Source: Trachythela sp. YZ-2020
Lineage: Eukaryota; Cnidaria; Anthozoa; Malacalcyonacea; Clavulariidae
Assembly (NCBI GenBank): GCA_016169945.1
Contig: JADLSH010000155.1
Coordinates: 2,053,501-2,117,500, forward strand
Length of the DNA stretch: 64,000 bases
Direction: 5' to 3'
Below are positions 41,801 through 48,596 of this stretch, piece after piece. Position 1 is the stretch's first letter. Each line of letters starts with the position of its first letter. A program made the position numbers and the translations under genes. The notes beneath the pieces are model-generated. The model made no database searches, was not told where the DNA came from, and saw nothing but the letters and a program-made list of their open reading frames with translations.

Positions 41801-43688
41801 GTATCACTTGGAGCAACTCAAGGTGAAGGATATGGCACAGAATCTTCATGTTGGCTTAGCGTTGAAAACCAATTGATCTGGGCATTTGTTGGACCTGCTT
41901 TCCTTGTTATATTGGTAGGTGTTCATCTCGTTATTTCTACCACAATAGGTGGGTTTTACTGCAACAGATGATGGTCAACCGATAGTCAGGTTTTTATATC
42001 GTTATTTAGAACAGTTTGGAACTGATAGTGGAGTATTGGTGGCACAATTGTTTTTGAATGTATCTTCCACCACTGTGACCGACGTTTGATTCCAGCCGCA
42101 TGTGCAGTATCTGTCAGACTATAATTTCTCCTCGGTCGCATGTGAGAAGAATGTTTCCAGATTGACGTTACCAAACATCGCAGTTTTTGTCCGGGATCTT
42201 CAGTCTCCTCCTGTAGTAATACTGGACAATTAGGGATGGCCCGTAGGAGTGACAACATTTTCCAGCATAATTAAATAGAGTTTGTTTGAAGTTAGTTTGA
42301 GTTTCCCCCTGTGGTAGTATGCACTGGACCAATAAGGATGACTGTTACTGTATCTCTTTGGAGAACAGCTTAGAATTGATAGAGCTGTTCAGCATAAATA
42401 CAGTTAGATTAAGTTTCCTCCGGTAGTAACACTGGACCAATAAGGAGGACCCTTACTACACCTCTTTGGAGAACAGGTTAGAACTGGTAGATCTACCTAA
42501 TATATACAAAGTTATCTCAATAATGATGTCTCTTAACTTCCTTTCATTTTCCAGACCAATACTATCGTGTTTGTCATGGTCTTACGTACAATGATGAGCT
42601 CTCATGAAGTAAAACAACAGGACAATATTACTAAAGTGAGAACTGGCGTAAAAGCTGCTGTAGTAATCTTCCCAATTCTTGGTCTGACTTGGGTGTTTGG
42701 TTTGATGACATTCAACAGAGAAACTTTGTTCTTCCGGTATCTTTTTGCCGTGTTTAATTCCGCGCAAGGAATGCTCATTTTCCTATTCCATTGTGTCCTT
42801 AATAAACAGGTAAACATGATTGTATCTCAAACGTGGGTGTCCAGTTGAAATAGTATATACCACAATAAGCAGTCGGGATTTGTGTTTGAACTACCTGAAA
42901 AGGAGTAAAACACCCCGACCTTTCAAGCAATTATACCCTTCATCAGAAGGTTAAAAGCGTGATAATACTACGTTTCATGTTTTCTAGATGCGAGATGTTG
43001 TCCGCAACAGCACAATAAGACGAAACACGCTCTCAACCAGCTTTGGCAAAAAATCTATTCGAAAGCCAAAGAGTAAGGAAACAGTGTTTCAAATTTTAAC
43101 ATTTCAAGTTTGTATTTCCATTTTCAATGATTTAGTTAAAGGGAATATCTGTTGTTCTCGCGAATATTTATACAGTCAAACTTACCAACCAACACCTGAT
43201 ATGTTTTTCCAGATTCCAGCAGTTCAACCGCGAAAACTGTCGGTTCTGGTATAAACCAGAAGATGGTTGAAAAGAATGCAAGACTGCAGTTAGAAAGAAG
43301 TGATTGGAAATCTGAAACTGGTGGCTATAACAATATTAACGTTTCTGTCGCTGACGAGATGCAAGAAGATGAGGAAAATCAATACGTTACGTCCTCTGCC
43401 CAAGGTTAGTAATATCAGAAACGACTTTGTTGGCTGATGTATGTATGGTTAGTTCTTTGTGAACCTAGTGTTTACTACAGAAAAGGAGTTGAGTCAACTT
43501 TTCTTTACCTAGGAAATGAAAACACAGGCCATAGCTCATCGAATGTGTCCGTACGAAATGAAGATTTGCTAGGCAGAGACAATAATGCAGTGGAAACGGA
43601 TAGTAAGGACTACCTCAGCGGAGAATCAGAGCATTTGTCTTCCACAGACCGACCTTCAAACTATGAAGAGGCTCACTTGGCTGTATAA
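8847..43688 (+). CDS. ADAM metalloprotease-EGF-SEA-Ig-GAIN adhesion GPCR fusion gene (about 101 coding exons)
   Basis: One spliced gene predicted to make a cell-surface receptor of about 4,050 residues. Order: signal peptide, ADAM prodomain, reprolysin-type metalloprotease, disintegrin, Cys-rich, ADAM EGF, about 58 cbEGF modules, SEA, Ig domains, HormR-like, GAIN with GPS, seven helices, cytoplasmic tail. Exons were placed by hand from AG/GT borders and reading phase. Every junction keeps phase, and the coding lengths sum to a whole number of codons (counting the EGF array as intact). The decisive exon is 21926-22151, which joins the end of the ADAM part to the first cbEGF without an intron. 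The ADAM transmembrane segment is absent. The 7TM part is adhesion class (B2), and SEA plus Ig plus GAIN recalls the ADGRF group. The ADAM fusion is the odd feature. Four EGF exons carry 1-nt indels. A two-gene model is considered under rejected items. Confidence 0.85.
9475..9715. repeat. Interspersed repeat (family R1) in intron 1
   Basis: This stretch contains CAGTGTTACTGC, GAAAACCTGCGGTG and TAATCAGACAACTGCA blocks that recur across the window at about 13565-13730, 36490-36745 and 38280-38550. More diverged or inverted copies lie at 34030-34260, 35060-35320, 40930-41150, 42060-42270 and 42295-42510. It is a dispersed non-coding element of about 240 bp. The copies show no protein. Confidence 0.7.
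9716..10057. repeat. 27-bp tandem minisatellite in intron 1
   Basis: About a dozen copies of a 27-bp unit read ACACTAACCACCACCCAACA followed by CCATCAC, with single-base variants. The unit is divisible by three, so long open frames (NHHPTPSHT)n appear on one strand and a Trp/Val/Cys-rich frame on the other. Neither is flanked by usable splice sites in the gene model. Confidence 0.95.
10115..11687 (+). CDS. Exons 2-8: ADAM prodomain with cysteine-switch region
   Basis: Exons: 10115-10266, 10383-10456, 10829-10895, 11047-11129, 11244-11307, 11403-11460 and 11614-11687. All join in phase. The product follows the reprolysin-family propeptide: YEFVHPQDVTPI, then SFVHNGKNVILDLVQNRNLV, then RYYLPNGNTV, HDCFFHGHARSEQNSNLALT and TCEGFHGYF. 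KKFQCG has a Cys in the place expected for the cysteine switch that keeps the catalytic zinc blocked. The last exon ends HLR and the next starts VRRD, which together form RVRR, a classic proprotein-convertase site. Its role would be folding and latency of the protease in the secretory pathway. Confidence 0.85.
10470..10700. repeat. Interspersed repeat (family R2, SINE-like)
   Basis: This block begins near GCCGATGCGGTTAGC. It shares its body (GGTAGGGGTGTACTTCG, CTCCGGTTTTCTCC, AAAAACTAATCC) with relatives at about 50145-50440 and 60775-61320, the last of which is split by a MITE. It is non-coding and about 230-300 bp long, so SINE-like. A tRNA-derived head is possible but not demonstrable by eye. 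Confidence 0.6.
11784..12496. mobile_element. 713-bp foldback MITE in the intron before the protease exons
   Basis: The ends read ACACGTAAAAACAC and, inverted, ACACGCGTAAAAACGC. The two halves are rich in TTGTTACAAG-like words arranged as inverted copies (AAGTTGTAACAAGCCTGC at the left, its complement at the right). The interior contains no transposase. A target duplication is not obvious. Confidence 0.75.
12556..15546 (+). CDS. Exons 9-15: reprolysin (M12B) metalloprotease domain, zinc site intact
   Basis: Exons: 12556-12621, 12722-12793, 13211-13389, 13790-13871, 14018-14099, 14183-14231 and 15444-15546. The domain opens with TKYVELMLVNDNSQ after the RVRR site. It continues ANVVDSIYKTHNIRIALVMVETW, a close match to the ADAM core. 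VVGLAYVRTIC precedes the catalytic exon, which encodes ALMAHEMGHNFGLYHDD. This matches HExxHxxGxxHD, with three zinc-binding His and the general-base Glu. CVMNA provides the Met-turn. The last exon gives FSQCSIDDL and HCLFNQP, where ADAM catalytic domains hand over to disintegrin. Nothing essential is missing, so an active endopeptidase is predicted, acting outside the cell on membrane proteins or on this receptor itself. Confidence 0.9.
14301..14322. repeat. Perfect 22-bp palindrome
   Basis: A perfect self-complementary 22-mer centred on ACGAT|ATCGT, within the intron between protease exons 14 and 15. It could be the end or centre of a small transposon; the intron (14232-15443) shows no other gene. 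Confidence 0.6.
15650..16882 (+). CDS. Exons 16-18: disintegrin domain
   Basis: Exons 15650-15721, 16302-16400 and 16802-16882, all phase 0. The Cys spacing is that of ADAM disintegrins: ACGNGFLEVGEECDCG, then CCNYTSCTLYEDAQCSDGACC, then CRDAVNSCDVPEYCNGTSE. The loop tripeptide at the RGD position is SCD-like (NSCDVPEYC), as in most ADAMs, so this is not an RGD site. In ADAM proteins this module positions the protease and can contact integrins; either role here is inference. Confidence 0.9.
15884..16262. mobile_element. 379-bp foldback MITE between disintegrin exons
   Basis: A near-perfect inverted repeat. The left arm begins ATAGGGTGCCCGTCTCAGAA at 15884, and the right arm ends with its complement at 16262, with arms of about 170 bp around a short central spacer. 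No coding capacity is seen. Confidence 0.8.
17413..18449 (+). pseudogene. HARBI1-like transposase (DDE), broken
   Basis: The frame starts MADRWLNRLE at 17413. The N-terminal HTH-like part includes KAAFRELMEIIRPDI. An in-frame TAA at 17684 interrupts what would be the FQL-GDLCEISQPS region. The catalytic core follows: VVGAIDCTHIKI (first Asp), then a 1-nt frameshift near 17980 after VQAVCGPN, then RWHGSVHDARIF, LLGDSGYP (second Asp) and NTVERMFGTWKRLF (Glu). All three acidic residues survive, but stop and frameshift make it a pseudogene unless they are sequence errors. Confidence 0.85.
18517..19476 (-). pseudogene. Harbinger Myb/SANT-like accessory protein, two exons, broken
   Basis: On the minus strand, about 19220-19450 encodes a Myb-like DNA-binding region: KHKDILENKRNDYRTIHQ, VWTALSEEFNSQSGVTKR, CWENIKSRAKKQ. 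It continues through one in-frame TAA near 19230 into GGGPASSKQDDEAAA and a donor near 19101. A second exon (about 18947-18517) gives a Ser-rich stretch and a charged probable coiled coil (EAEMELLIVKKENTIIEHKR). Harbinger elements use such a protein for nuclear import and end binding of the transposase. Confidence 0.7.
20367..21852 (+). CDS. Exons 19-24: ADAM cysteine-rich domain
   Basis: Exons 20367-20417, 20842-20905, 21049-21157, 21259-21381, 21479-21557 and 21769-21852. Joined, they read CPADLVTLNGVSCDDDE, CAHEGECSTYDDQCHELWTGG, FCYRFLNIRGDFHGYCKK, NVQCGQLMC, LGTVLDGTKCGNEMVC and NNECVS. This is the ADAM Cys-rich order up to CANNCNGNG, where the EGF-like module starts. The domain normally contributes to substrate recognition by the protease. 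The acceptor at 21477-21478 was preferred over the AG at about 21525 because only it preserves the frame. Confidence 0.85.
20753..20793 (+). pseudogene. Possible decayed duplicate of the Cys-rich exon 20842-20905
   Basis: After TTTTTCTGTAG the sequence reads AYCHERICSIPFR then a stop. This resembles the start of the real exon, which follows ATTTTCTGTAG and encodes TCAHEGECSTYDD. The shared acceptor context and the CHE/CS spacing suggest an old exon duplication, now broken. The similarity is short and may be chance. Confidence 0.35.
21926..22151 (+). CDS. Exon 25: fusion exon, ADAM EGF-like module followed by the first cbEGF
   Basis: One open exon, phase 0 in and phase 1 out. It begins VCNENGNCHCNAGWKCPDC and continues EAYGGPGGSIDSGLNC. 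The GGSIDSG motif normally sits immediately before the ADAM transmembrane helix. Here the next residues are DIDECLSNPCHVNASC and a complete calcium-binding EGF domain, ending at CSS with a GTGAGT donor. The join between the two protein families is therefore inside a single exon, which makes an assembly or gene-prediction artefact unlikely. Confidence 0.95.
22232..32705 (+). repeat. 18 tandem copies of a ~582-bp exon-intron cassette
   Basis: The whole genomic unit, introns included, is repeated with only scattered substitutions (for example CTAAATCC/GTAAATCG before the A exon) and rare indels. Intron similarity equal to exon similarity indicates spread by unequal exchange or gene conversion, not selection on protein alone. 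Unit length is 582 bp, 577-586 where indels occur. Copy number is probably polymorphic, and the assembled count may not be exact. Confidence 0.95.
22232..33295 (+). CDS. Calcium-binding EGF array: 19 cassettes of three EGF exons
   Basis: Each cassette has exon A (120 nt, DIDECLSNPCHVNGSCTDKE...), exon B (117 nt, DIDECLRISCHINADCFDSH...) and exon C (117 nt, DEDECLTNPCHANASCTDNE...). All are phase 1-1, so exons can be added or skipped without losing frame. D-x-D-E-C plus later aromatic residues are the calcium-binding EGF signature. A-exon starts: 22232, 22814, 23396, 23978, 24560, 25142, 25724, 26306, 26888, 27471, 28053, 28635, 29212, 29798, 30379, 30961, 31542, 32124 and 32706. With the module in exon 25 this gives about 58 EGF domains, a long Ca-stiffened rod. 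The last cassette (32706-33295) is clearly diverged and its introns differ. Single-base indels break exons near 22676 (C), 23037 (B), 26975 (A) and 29229 (A). Confidence 0.9.
33536..34476 (+). CDS. Exons encoding the SEA domain
   Basis: Exons 33536-33654, 33865-33923 and 34319-34476, in phase with the last EGF exon. The sequence FVIITFALKDTEFTDSLND, then NIHGFSFRRGSVICDAEIVIV and the following helix/strand region fit a SEA fold. GSVIC stands where SEA domains self-cleave (G|SVVV-type), so cleavage during folding is possible. SEA modules occur in the adhesion GPCR ADGRF group in the same place, between N-terminal modules and Ig/GAIN. Confidence 0.7.
34809..36174 (+). CDS. Exons encoding two Ig-like domains
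   Basis: Exons 34809-35037, 35367-35461 and 35938-36174. The first Ig has LEITCTVRG, FEWRHN and the C-terminal DSGVYYCIA, all hallmark positions (Cys, Trp, D-x-G-x-Y-x-C). The middle exon supplies its last strand and the linker into the second Ig. The second Ig has TIILKCEVS, EIMWYNS and AEYWCVAKNSYGSS. Repeated Asn-x-Ser/Thr sites suggest glycosylation. All junctions keep phase. Confidence 0.85.
36353..37002 (+). CDS. Exons encoding a HormR/HRM-like module and linker
   Basis: Exons 36353-36454, 36777-36880 and 36955-37002. They read FCFKDEDSDYTWEKTPVG, NCPEGTTGTVTRYC, QPVWGDVSLSNC: Trp, CP-x-G, R-x-C and W...S-x-C in the order of a hormone-receptor motif, as found before GAIN domains. The last small exon (LPWFGREPPEENQKHM) is phase 0 on both sides and links to GAIN. 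Several canonical Cys are present, but the domain is somewhat degenerate. Confidence 0.7.
37288..38790 (+). CDS. Exons encoding the GAIN domain and GPS
   Basis: Exons 37288-37518, 37658-38080 and 38614-38790. Helical subdomain A (DISDIIEKTEEVSEND) is followed by the beta-rich subdomain B (EGVVIPGVVANILQ..., SFTTEPQLDES, PFKIVLQNNQ). The last exon is the GPS: CAFIEPDVNNSKWSSQGC, then CDCNHNTAFAIMMDV. Cys pairs, Trp and the His-x-Thr cleavage triad are kept, but the usual Leu of HL|T is Asn. Cleavage would expose a TAFAIMMDV tethered agonist. Confidence 0.9.
40070..40108 (+). CDS. Possible alternative first exon for a 7TM-only isoform
   Basis: ATG at 40070 opens MYSVEEIELEVAK, ending at a GTAATT donor in phase 0. 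That would join directly to the first transmembrane exon at 40685 (ITESERK...). There is no acceptor just upstream, so it would have to be transcribed from a promoter in this 1.9-kb intron. The rest of 38791-40684 shows no gene. This is only a suggestion from phase and start codon. Confidence 0.25.
40685..42809 (+). CDS. Exons encoding the seven-transmembrane region (adhesion GPCR, class B2)
   Basis: Exons 40685-40894 (TM1-TM2), 41374-41530 (TM3 to start of TM4), 41778-41914 (TM4, ECL2, TM5) and 42555-42809 (end of TM5 to TM7). Visible signatures: ISTVGCSISLVGIALTIL in TM1, LSLCVAIGFTDI in TM2, FGWMLCEGILLYILL in TM3, and ESSCWLS in ECL2 with the Cys for the TM3 disulphide. FPILGLTWVFGLMTFNRE marks TM6 and LFAVFNSAQGMLIFLFHC marks TM7. 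Exon borders and phases match those of the two minus-strand paralogs exactly, so the three receptors share an ancestor. Confidence 0.95.
41158..41266. repeat. Short inverted-repeat element in the TM2/TM3 intron
   Basis: AATACATGGGTGCGCGGAAAT and, inverted 30 bases later, TATTTCCAAGCATCCATGTATT form a hairpin flanked by AT-rich inverted sequence (TTATATAGAGAATA / TTTATTATATAA). It is probably a small MITE. Confidence 0.5.
42988..43688 (+). CDS. Final exons: cytoplasmic tail
   Basis: Exons 42988-43072, 43213-43404 and 43513-43688, ending in TAA. The tail of about 150 residues starts MRDVVRNSTIRRN, is rich in Ser, Asp/Glu and Asn, and contains DNNAVETDSKDYLSGESE with several acidic Ser sites. 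The C-terminus is EEAHLAV, which ends in a hydrophobic residue that might bind a PDZ domain, though weakly supported. Confidence 0.8.
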
Positions 43689-43710
43689 CCTAATGTAATG
43701 TAGCAATGTA

Positions 43711-43761
43711 CAACTTGCAACAAGGTTTTGCGTTGGTGCAAACTGACCTTGTTGCAAGTTG
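43711..43761. other. Perfect 16-bp stem-loop in the 3' flank/UTR
   Basis: CAACTTGCAACAAGGT (43711-43726) pairs perfectly with 43746-43761 around a 19-nt loop, 23 bp after the stop codon. The same TTGCAAC/TTGTTACAAG wording is found in the MITE at 11784-12496, so it may be a transposon remnant and not a dedicated RNA structure. Confidence 0.6.
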
Positions 43762-45375
43762 TTGCCTTGTTACAAACACCATGGTGCACTGTGTAACCTA
43801 ATGAACTGTATATACCATATTTTTAATATTATACAAAGTATTGGGACAGGGTGGTTGTACGACAAAGTATAGGCTTTATGTAAAACACATACCAAAGAAG
43901 AATCGACTATCCTACACGATTGTATATGGTATAACCGTCTTAACTTCGTCAAATTTCATGGTGACTTGCAACTATAAAAGCAGTCGGTAGGTCTAATACT
44001 TACGCGACCTTATCGATTGCAAGAATTGTTGGGTTGATACACTACCTGTAAAGGATACTACAAAGTGTCTTGTATATTTTCAAGCAAGAGCCTTTCGTCA
44101 GACAGGTAGAGCAGGCCCGGGTAATTACTATTAACTGCTTTGCGAAGGGTCTTTGCTTGAAGGAATGGACTTTGTTCTTTCCTTTGCAGAGAAGTCCAAA
44201 GATATGTAACTATATATATGTTTATTACAGCATGCACAAAAACACACAAATATACTAATGTATTTTTATATTATATACAGTATTCTACAAACAATACAAT
44301 TCATAACTCTATATAGAACTATATAAATTATATAAGGAGCAATTAAACTATTATCACAATTGAGTTGTATTTGTGTATTTTGCCTCCAAAATCTCTATTT
44401 CGGATAAAAGCTAAAACGATACTTTATAAGATAAGATATTTTGTGGTATTTTTCTGCCGTATAAATTACTCATTCTTCACTTTATTAGTAAAGTTTATTA
44501 TCACAATTGTGCCCTTATTGTGGACAAACAATCACAGAAAATCAAACTTTGTCAAACTTAATATTAATATAATAGCCGCTCCTTCCATGTGCCACGCGAA
44601 AATCACGAAGCCCACGCAACATCCACGCAACTGATGTTTCAAATTAAAGTTCTTTAAAAAAGAAGATGGCGCTTGTTTTGAATTTTGTTGTCTTTTTATC
44701 ATAGATATATCTATGCTTTTTATATACTACTGTAAAACTTTAAATCATTAAATGAAAATTTTTGAAGGTGTATCCAGGCAATAAAGACATGATTGCATAA
44801 ATAAGGTAAAGGAAACAGTTTGCTTAAAGTAGTTTCTTTGAAGTAGTTTTCTGACACTTCATTTCAATACTGCACTTTGTGGACATGGACGACGTGGTAT
44901 TAAATATTTTAACTTTTCGAGGTGCGATAAAATGTTTATTCTACAATGTATATTCTATAAATTACAAATGCCTACTTGGCTTGTATGTTTAGTATCTTTT
45001 GAAATGTACTATCTTTGTCCAATTGGTTGTGTGCACTTTGTTCATTTTGTTACACTGTTACTCTAATAACGTATGTTATAATAAAAGACACATTTGCCAC
45101 CTAATGGCAAGAAATAAGAAAATTCAAAAGTCACTTGGAGGTCCTACAACTATACTATATATTTCTGAGGCTGCTGGAGACCTGATACTAACCACTTGAT
45201 CACAACCGTAGGTTGCTACTGAAGTGTACCTACAATATGTTAATACATACTTTATAAATACCAAAACAGTTAATATTAGTCTAAATGGTTTTCAACTTAG
45301 ACTTCAGAAGCTACCAATCTAGTATATTCTTTCCAGCCCAAATTTCCACCATTTTGTGGTCTGAACTCACTGACA
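43762..45375. other. Intergenic region between convergent genes
   Basis: AT-rich, with no supported coding sequence. It should hold both 3' UTRs and polyadenylation sites. An imperfect hairpin of about 80 nt lies at 44079-44161 (CAAGCAAGAGCCTTTCG against CGAAGGGTCTTTGCTTG). From about 44890 onward the sequence resembles 56430-57230, so the downstream flank belongs to the segmental duplication. Confidence 0.5.
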
Positions 45376-46651
45376 CTACAGCTTTCTTAGTTCATGGTCT
45401 TCAAAAATAGTTCCCTTCGATCTGCTATTGCCCTCATGTGTGTTGGGTTTTAAGATGCTATTGCTGTTTTCTGTGGTAGATTTGTTTCTCACAACATGTG
45501 ATTCTGGCCTGTTGAAATTTTTCGTTAAAAACATTGGTGTAACTGGAATACTTGATTTTCTGCGGCTTCTTTCATCACTTGTTGATAGTGTACCACCTAC
45601 ACAAAAATGCAAGACTTTCTTTACCATAGATATGGACAATTGGGAGATTTCAGTGCTAGGAATGAGCCCAGCAACAGAGGCAAGAAGTAAACGTTTGCAA
45701 AGCTGACTTACATGTGTTGTTGTTAATGGCTGTGACATCGATGTGTCTGGCTTTGTATGCTTTCTTTTCTCTATTGATTGCTTCATGAATCTTAAAGATA
45801 AAAGAGATAAATAGATCTCATACCTGGGAGTCCAGTGTCCTCAATCAGCTGTTGTGGAACCACAGCTGCAAATAGGCATACAGTATACTACATGTTGCAT
45901 TCTTGTATGTATATATGTTAATATTAGTATCATGTTGTATTCGTTAGTGGGTTATGGTATTGGTAGTATTCTACAATCAACTGTCATGGTTTGTGTCTCA
46001 GTGATCAGAAAATGATTCCAAACACTTTGTCAGGATTATAGTGAGCACATACTGTATAAAGTCTTCCCTAAGCGTACCTTTCTATTTATTAGAACATGGA
46101 AAACAAATATCATCAGTCCTTGTAGAGAATTAAAAATGGTGAAGAGATATTTAAACACAATCGTATCTCGATTAAACACCAGTAGTCCAAATACCCATGT
46201 CAGACCAAGCAATGGGAGAAGTATGGCTGAACCTTTCAGACCGATTTTTACTTTTTTTAATGTTGTTCCAGCAGATGCCTTGGTTGCAGCAGTACTGCCT
46301 TTTGTTTTGCTTAGTGAGCGAGTTGTGCTAACTTCGCTGGAGGACAACGCACTTCGTAAGGCCAGAATGAAGATAACTAAGTTTATCTATACAAAAATAG
46401 AAATATAAAAAATGCCATAAATTCTGTACGAAGCGCTTGGAAGGCTAGTTTCAGTTCTTTGGAAATGGCCCTGTATGGATGGATATGTGTTTCCCTCATC
46501 AGACTATCAAAACTTATCGTATTCAAAGGCCTCCAAAATTCGCTATTGCTTTTTACCTTCTTCATTGTTTTCATCTTCAAAGCTTTGCCAGATAAATAAT
46601 ACATGGTGTTTTACACAACACGACACGACACAAGACAATTGCAATGGTTGT

Positions 46652-47038
46652 CAGGGCCTTTTTTAACTAATGTACTGGAGGGGCCAAAGCCCCCCAGCCC
46701 CCATGTTGCCCCCCCCCCCCCCCCCAGTAAGCTATTTTGGCCCCCCCAGTGAAGGTCCCTTTTGTCCCAAATATAAGCAAAAAAGGGGGAAAAACCCTCA
46801 GTTTAGAGGAAAGTTATGGTATTCTCACAACAAAACCTGGCTCCGTTTAGATGGGATATATCAAAAATTGTCTCTGAAAATGCAGGAAATCAAGCCACAG
46901 AGACTCAAGAATACAAAAATTTTCTGGGGGAGGACGCCCAGACCCCCTTTCAAATTCTCATACCTGTAATACACCACCTACTTGTTACGTCCCCTTTCGA
47001 TGATGCCCCCCACTAACGATTTCTTAAAAAAGGCCCTG
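46652..47038. mobile_element. hAT-type MITE with 8-bp target duplication
   Basis: Ends CAGGGCCTTTTTTAA and its complement TTAAAAAAGGCCCTG, flanked on both sides by ATGGTTGT (46644-46651 and 47039-47046). An 8-bp duplication plus CAGGG termini is typical of hAT elements. The 387-bp interior is G/C-homopolymer rich and non-coding. The sister gene has the uninterrupted site near 58600, so the insertion postdates the gene duplication. Confidence 0.9.
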
Positions 47039-48596
47039 ATGGTTGTATTGGTTCTTTACTCTAGCTGTCGTTCTACAAATTGTGATTGCATTTAAAAACT
47101 GTATTTGAAATTAAGCTTACCAACAGAATCAGAGCAATGGTACCAACAAATGTCCAGAACAACGCACCATCACCACGGCACCAACACGCACGCTTAGTTA
47201 TAAAGTCCTCTCGATCATTTAGTCCAACCAACACTGACACAACAACAACTGGGATACCTAAAGTAGAAAATTAAAATCGAGTGTGAAACAATGAGCTCCT
47301 GTTTCTTTCATTATCAACAATCTTTTGCTATGGGCCAATAGCTTGGTGAAAAATATCTATACGTTTTGACTTACTTAGATATTTTTCTCAGAATCACAGC
47401 TTGATAAACGCATCAGTATTACGCTATGTGCGTTCTTTGTTTGATATACTGTACTGTGTAGAGTTCTCAAGCTTCGCGGTACTATATCAAGTATTATTTG
47501 CCTCGCAGCCTTACTTTTAGCACATCCTTACTTTTAGCACATCCTTTTGTTTCGCTATTATATTTCTGTTCATACCGAAGAAAAAACTTTCAGGGATATG
47601 CAATTCGTAATCCACTACCTCTACAACTTACCCCAACCAATCACATAGAAAACTTTTAAATGTCTTCCTCCCAAACCCAGTCCGGTGTAGACATTCACCA
47701 GTTGAAGATAAATGATGATTCCTTCACATAACATCCAACCAAACACAGCGAGTACAAAGAAATATAGTAATATAGACACAGAAATACAGAATTTCTAAAA
47801 AGGAAAGCAGAGGTTTTAGCTGGTGTTCGTGTAGGTAATTCATATACCTCACGGACCATATAATATGCAGCTTTTCGCGAAACAGTGTTTTTTATTGGCT
47901 TCGTTTAACAATTGTTTTTTATATTCAGAACATTGAGATTGCTTCGAGGGCTTGATAATAGGTTAAGTTCAGTTCCTTACCTCGTCACTTTGTGCTGGTC
48001 CTGCCAGGATAGCCAGGATGTCTGTCATTCCAATGGCAACGCAGAGATGCATGAGCACTTGGGAAGGTACTTCGCTCCTGGCATTCTGCTGAAGTCTTTT
48101 CCACAACAAGGCGTGTGTGAGTATGGTCAGGAATATGCCAAAGAGCGATACAGAACATCCAATAGTTGATATCAGTTCCAATGCCTGCCTCTCAGCTTTG
48201 CTTACCTTAAAGTAGTAGGTATAAAGTGTAGAGAAAATTGTAACATAATTAAGAAAGTTGGTCGACCGTAGTCAGAAGCAATGTAGAAGTGGGAACACTC
48301 ATTATTGAGAATAATCACACGGGTAGAAATGCATGTTGAACATCTTTTAATGTCAAAGAGTAGAAGTTCTTAAGTAGCGAGCATTTTTAACCTTTAAACC
48401 TTACCATATCTCTAGAGATGTCCATAGCAGCGAAGGCTGTGAGATATCAAGAGGTTACTGTCTGACTTGTCTTTCACTCGTACACATCCATCTGTTTTCC
48501 ACTTATTCTCATTCAATTCTGGTTTCCAGTATACACATGTTGTAGAGTCGTTCTGAAGGTCAAAGAATAATTCACATTTCAAGTTGTTTTCAGTAA

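Noticed and set aside
8847..43688. Two separate genes: a plain ADAM (8847 to about 22151) and an EGF-type adhesion GPCR downstream
   Set aside because: Exon 25 joins both families in one open frame, there is no transmembrane helix or stop for a free ADAM, and no signal peptide is visible before the GPCR half. Transcript data could still show shorter isoforms.
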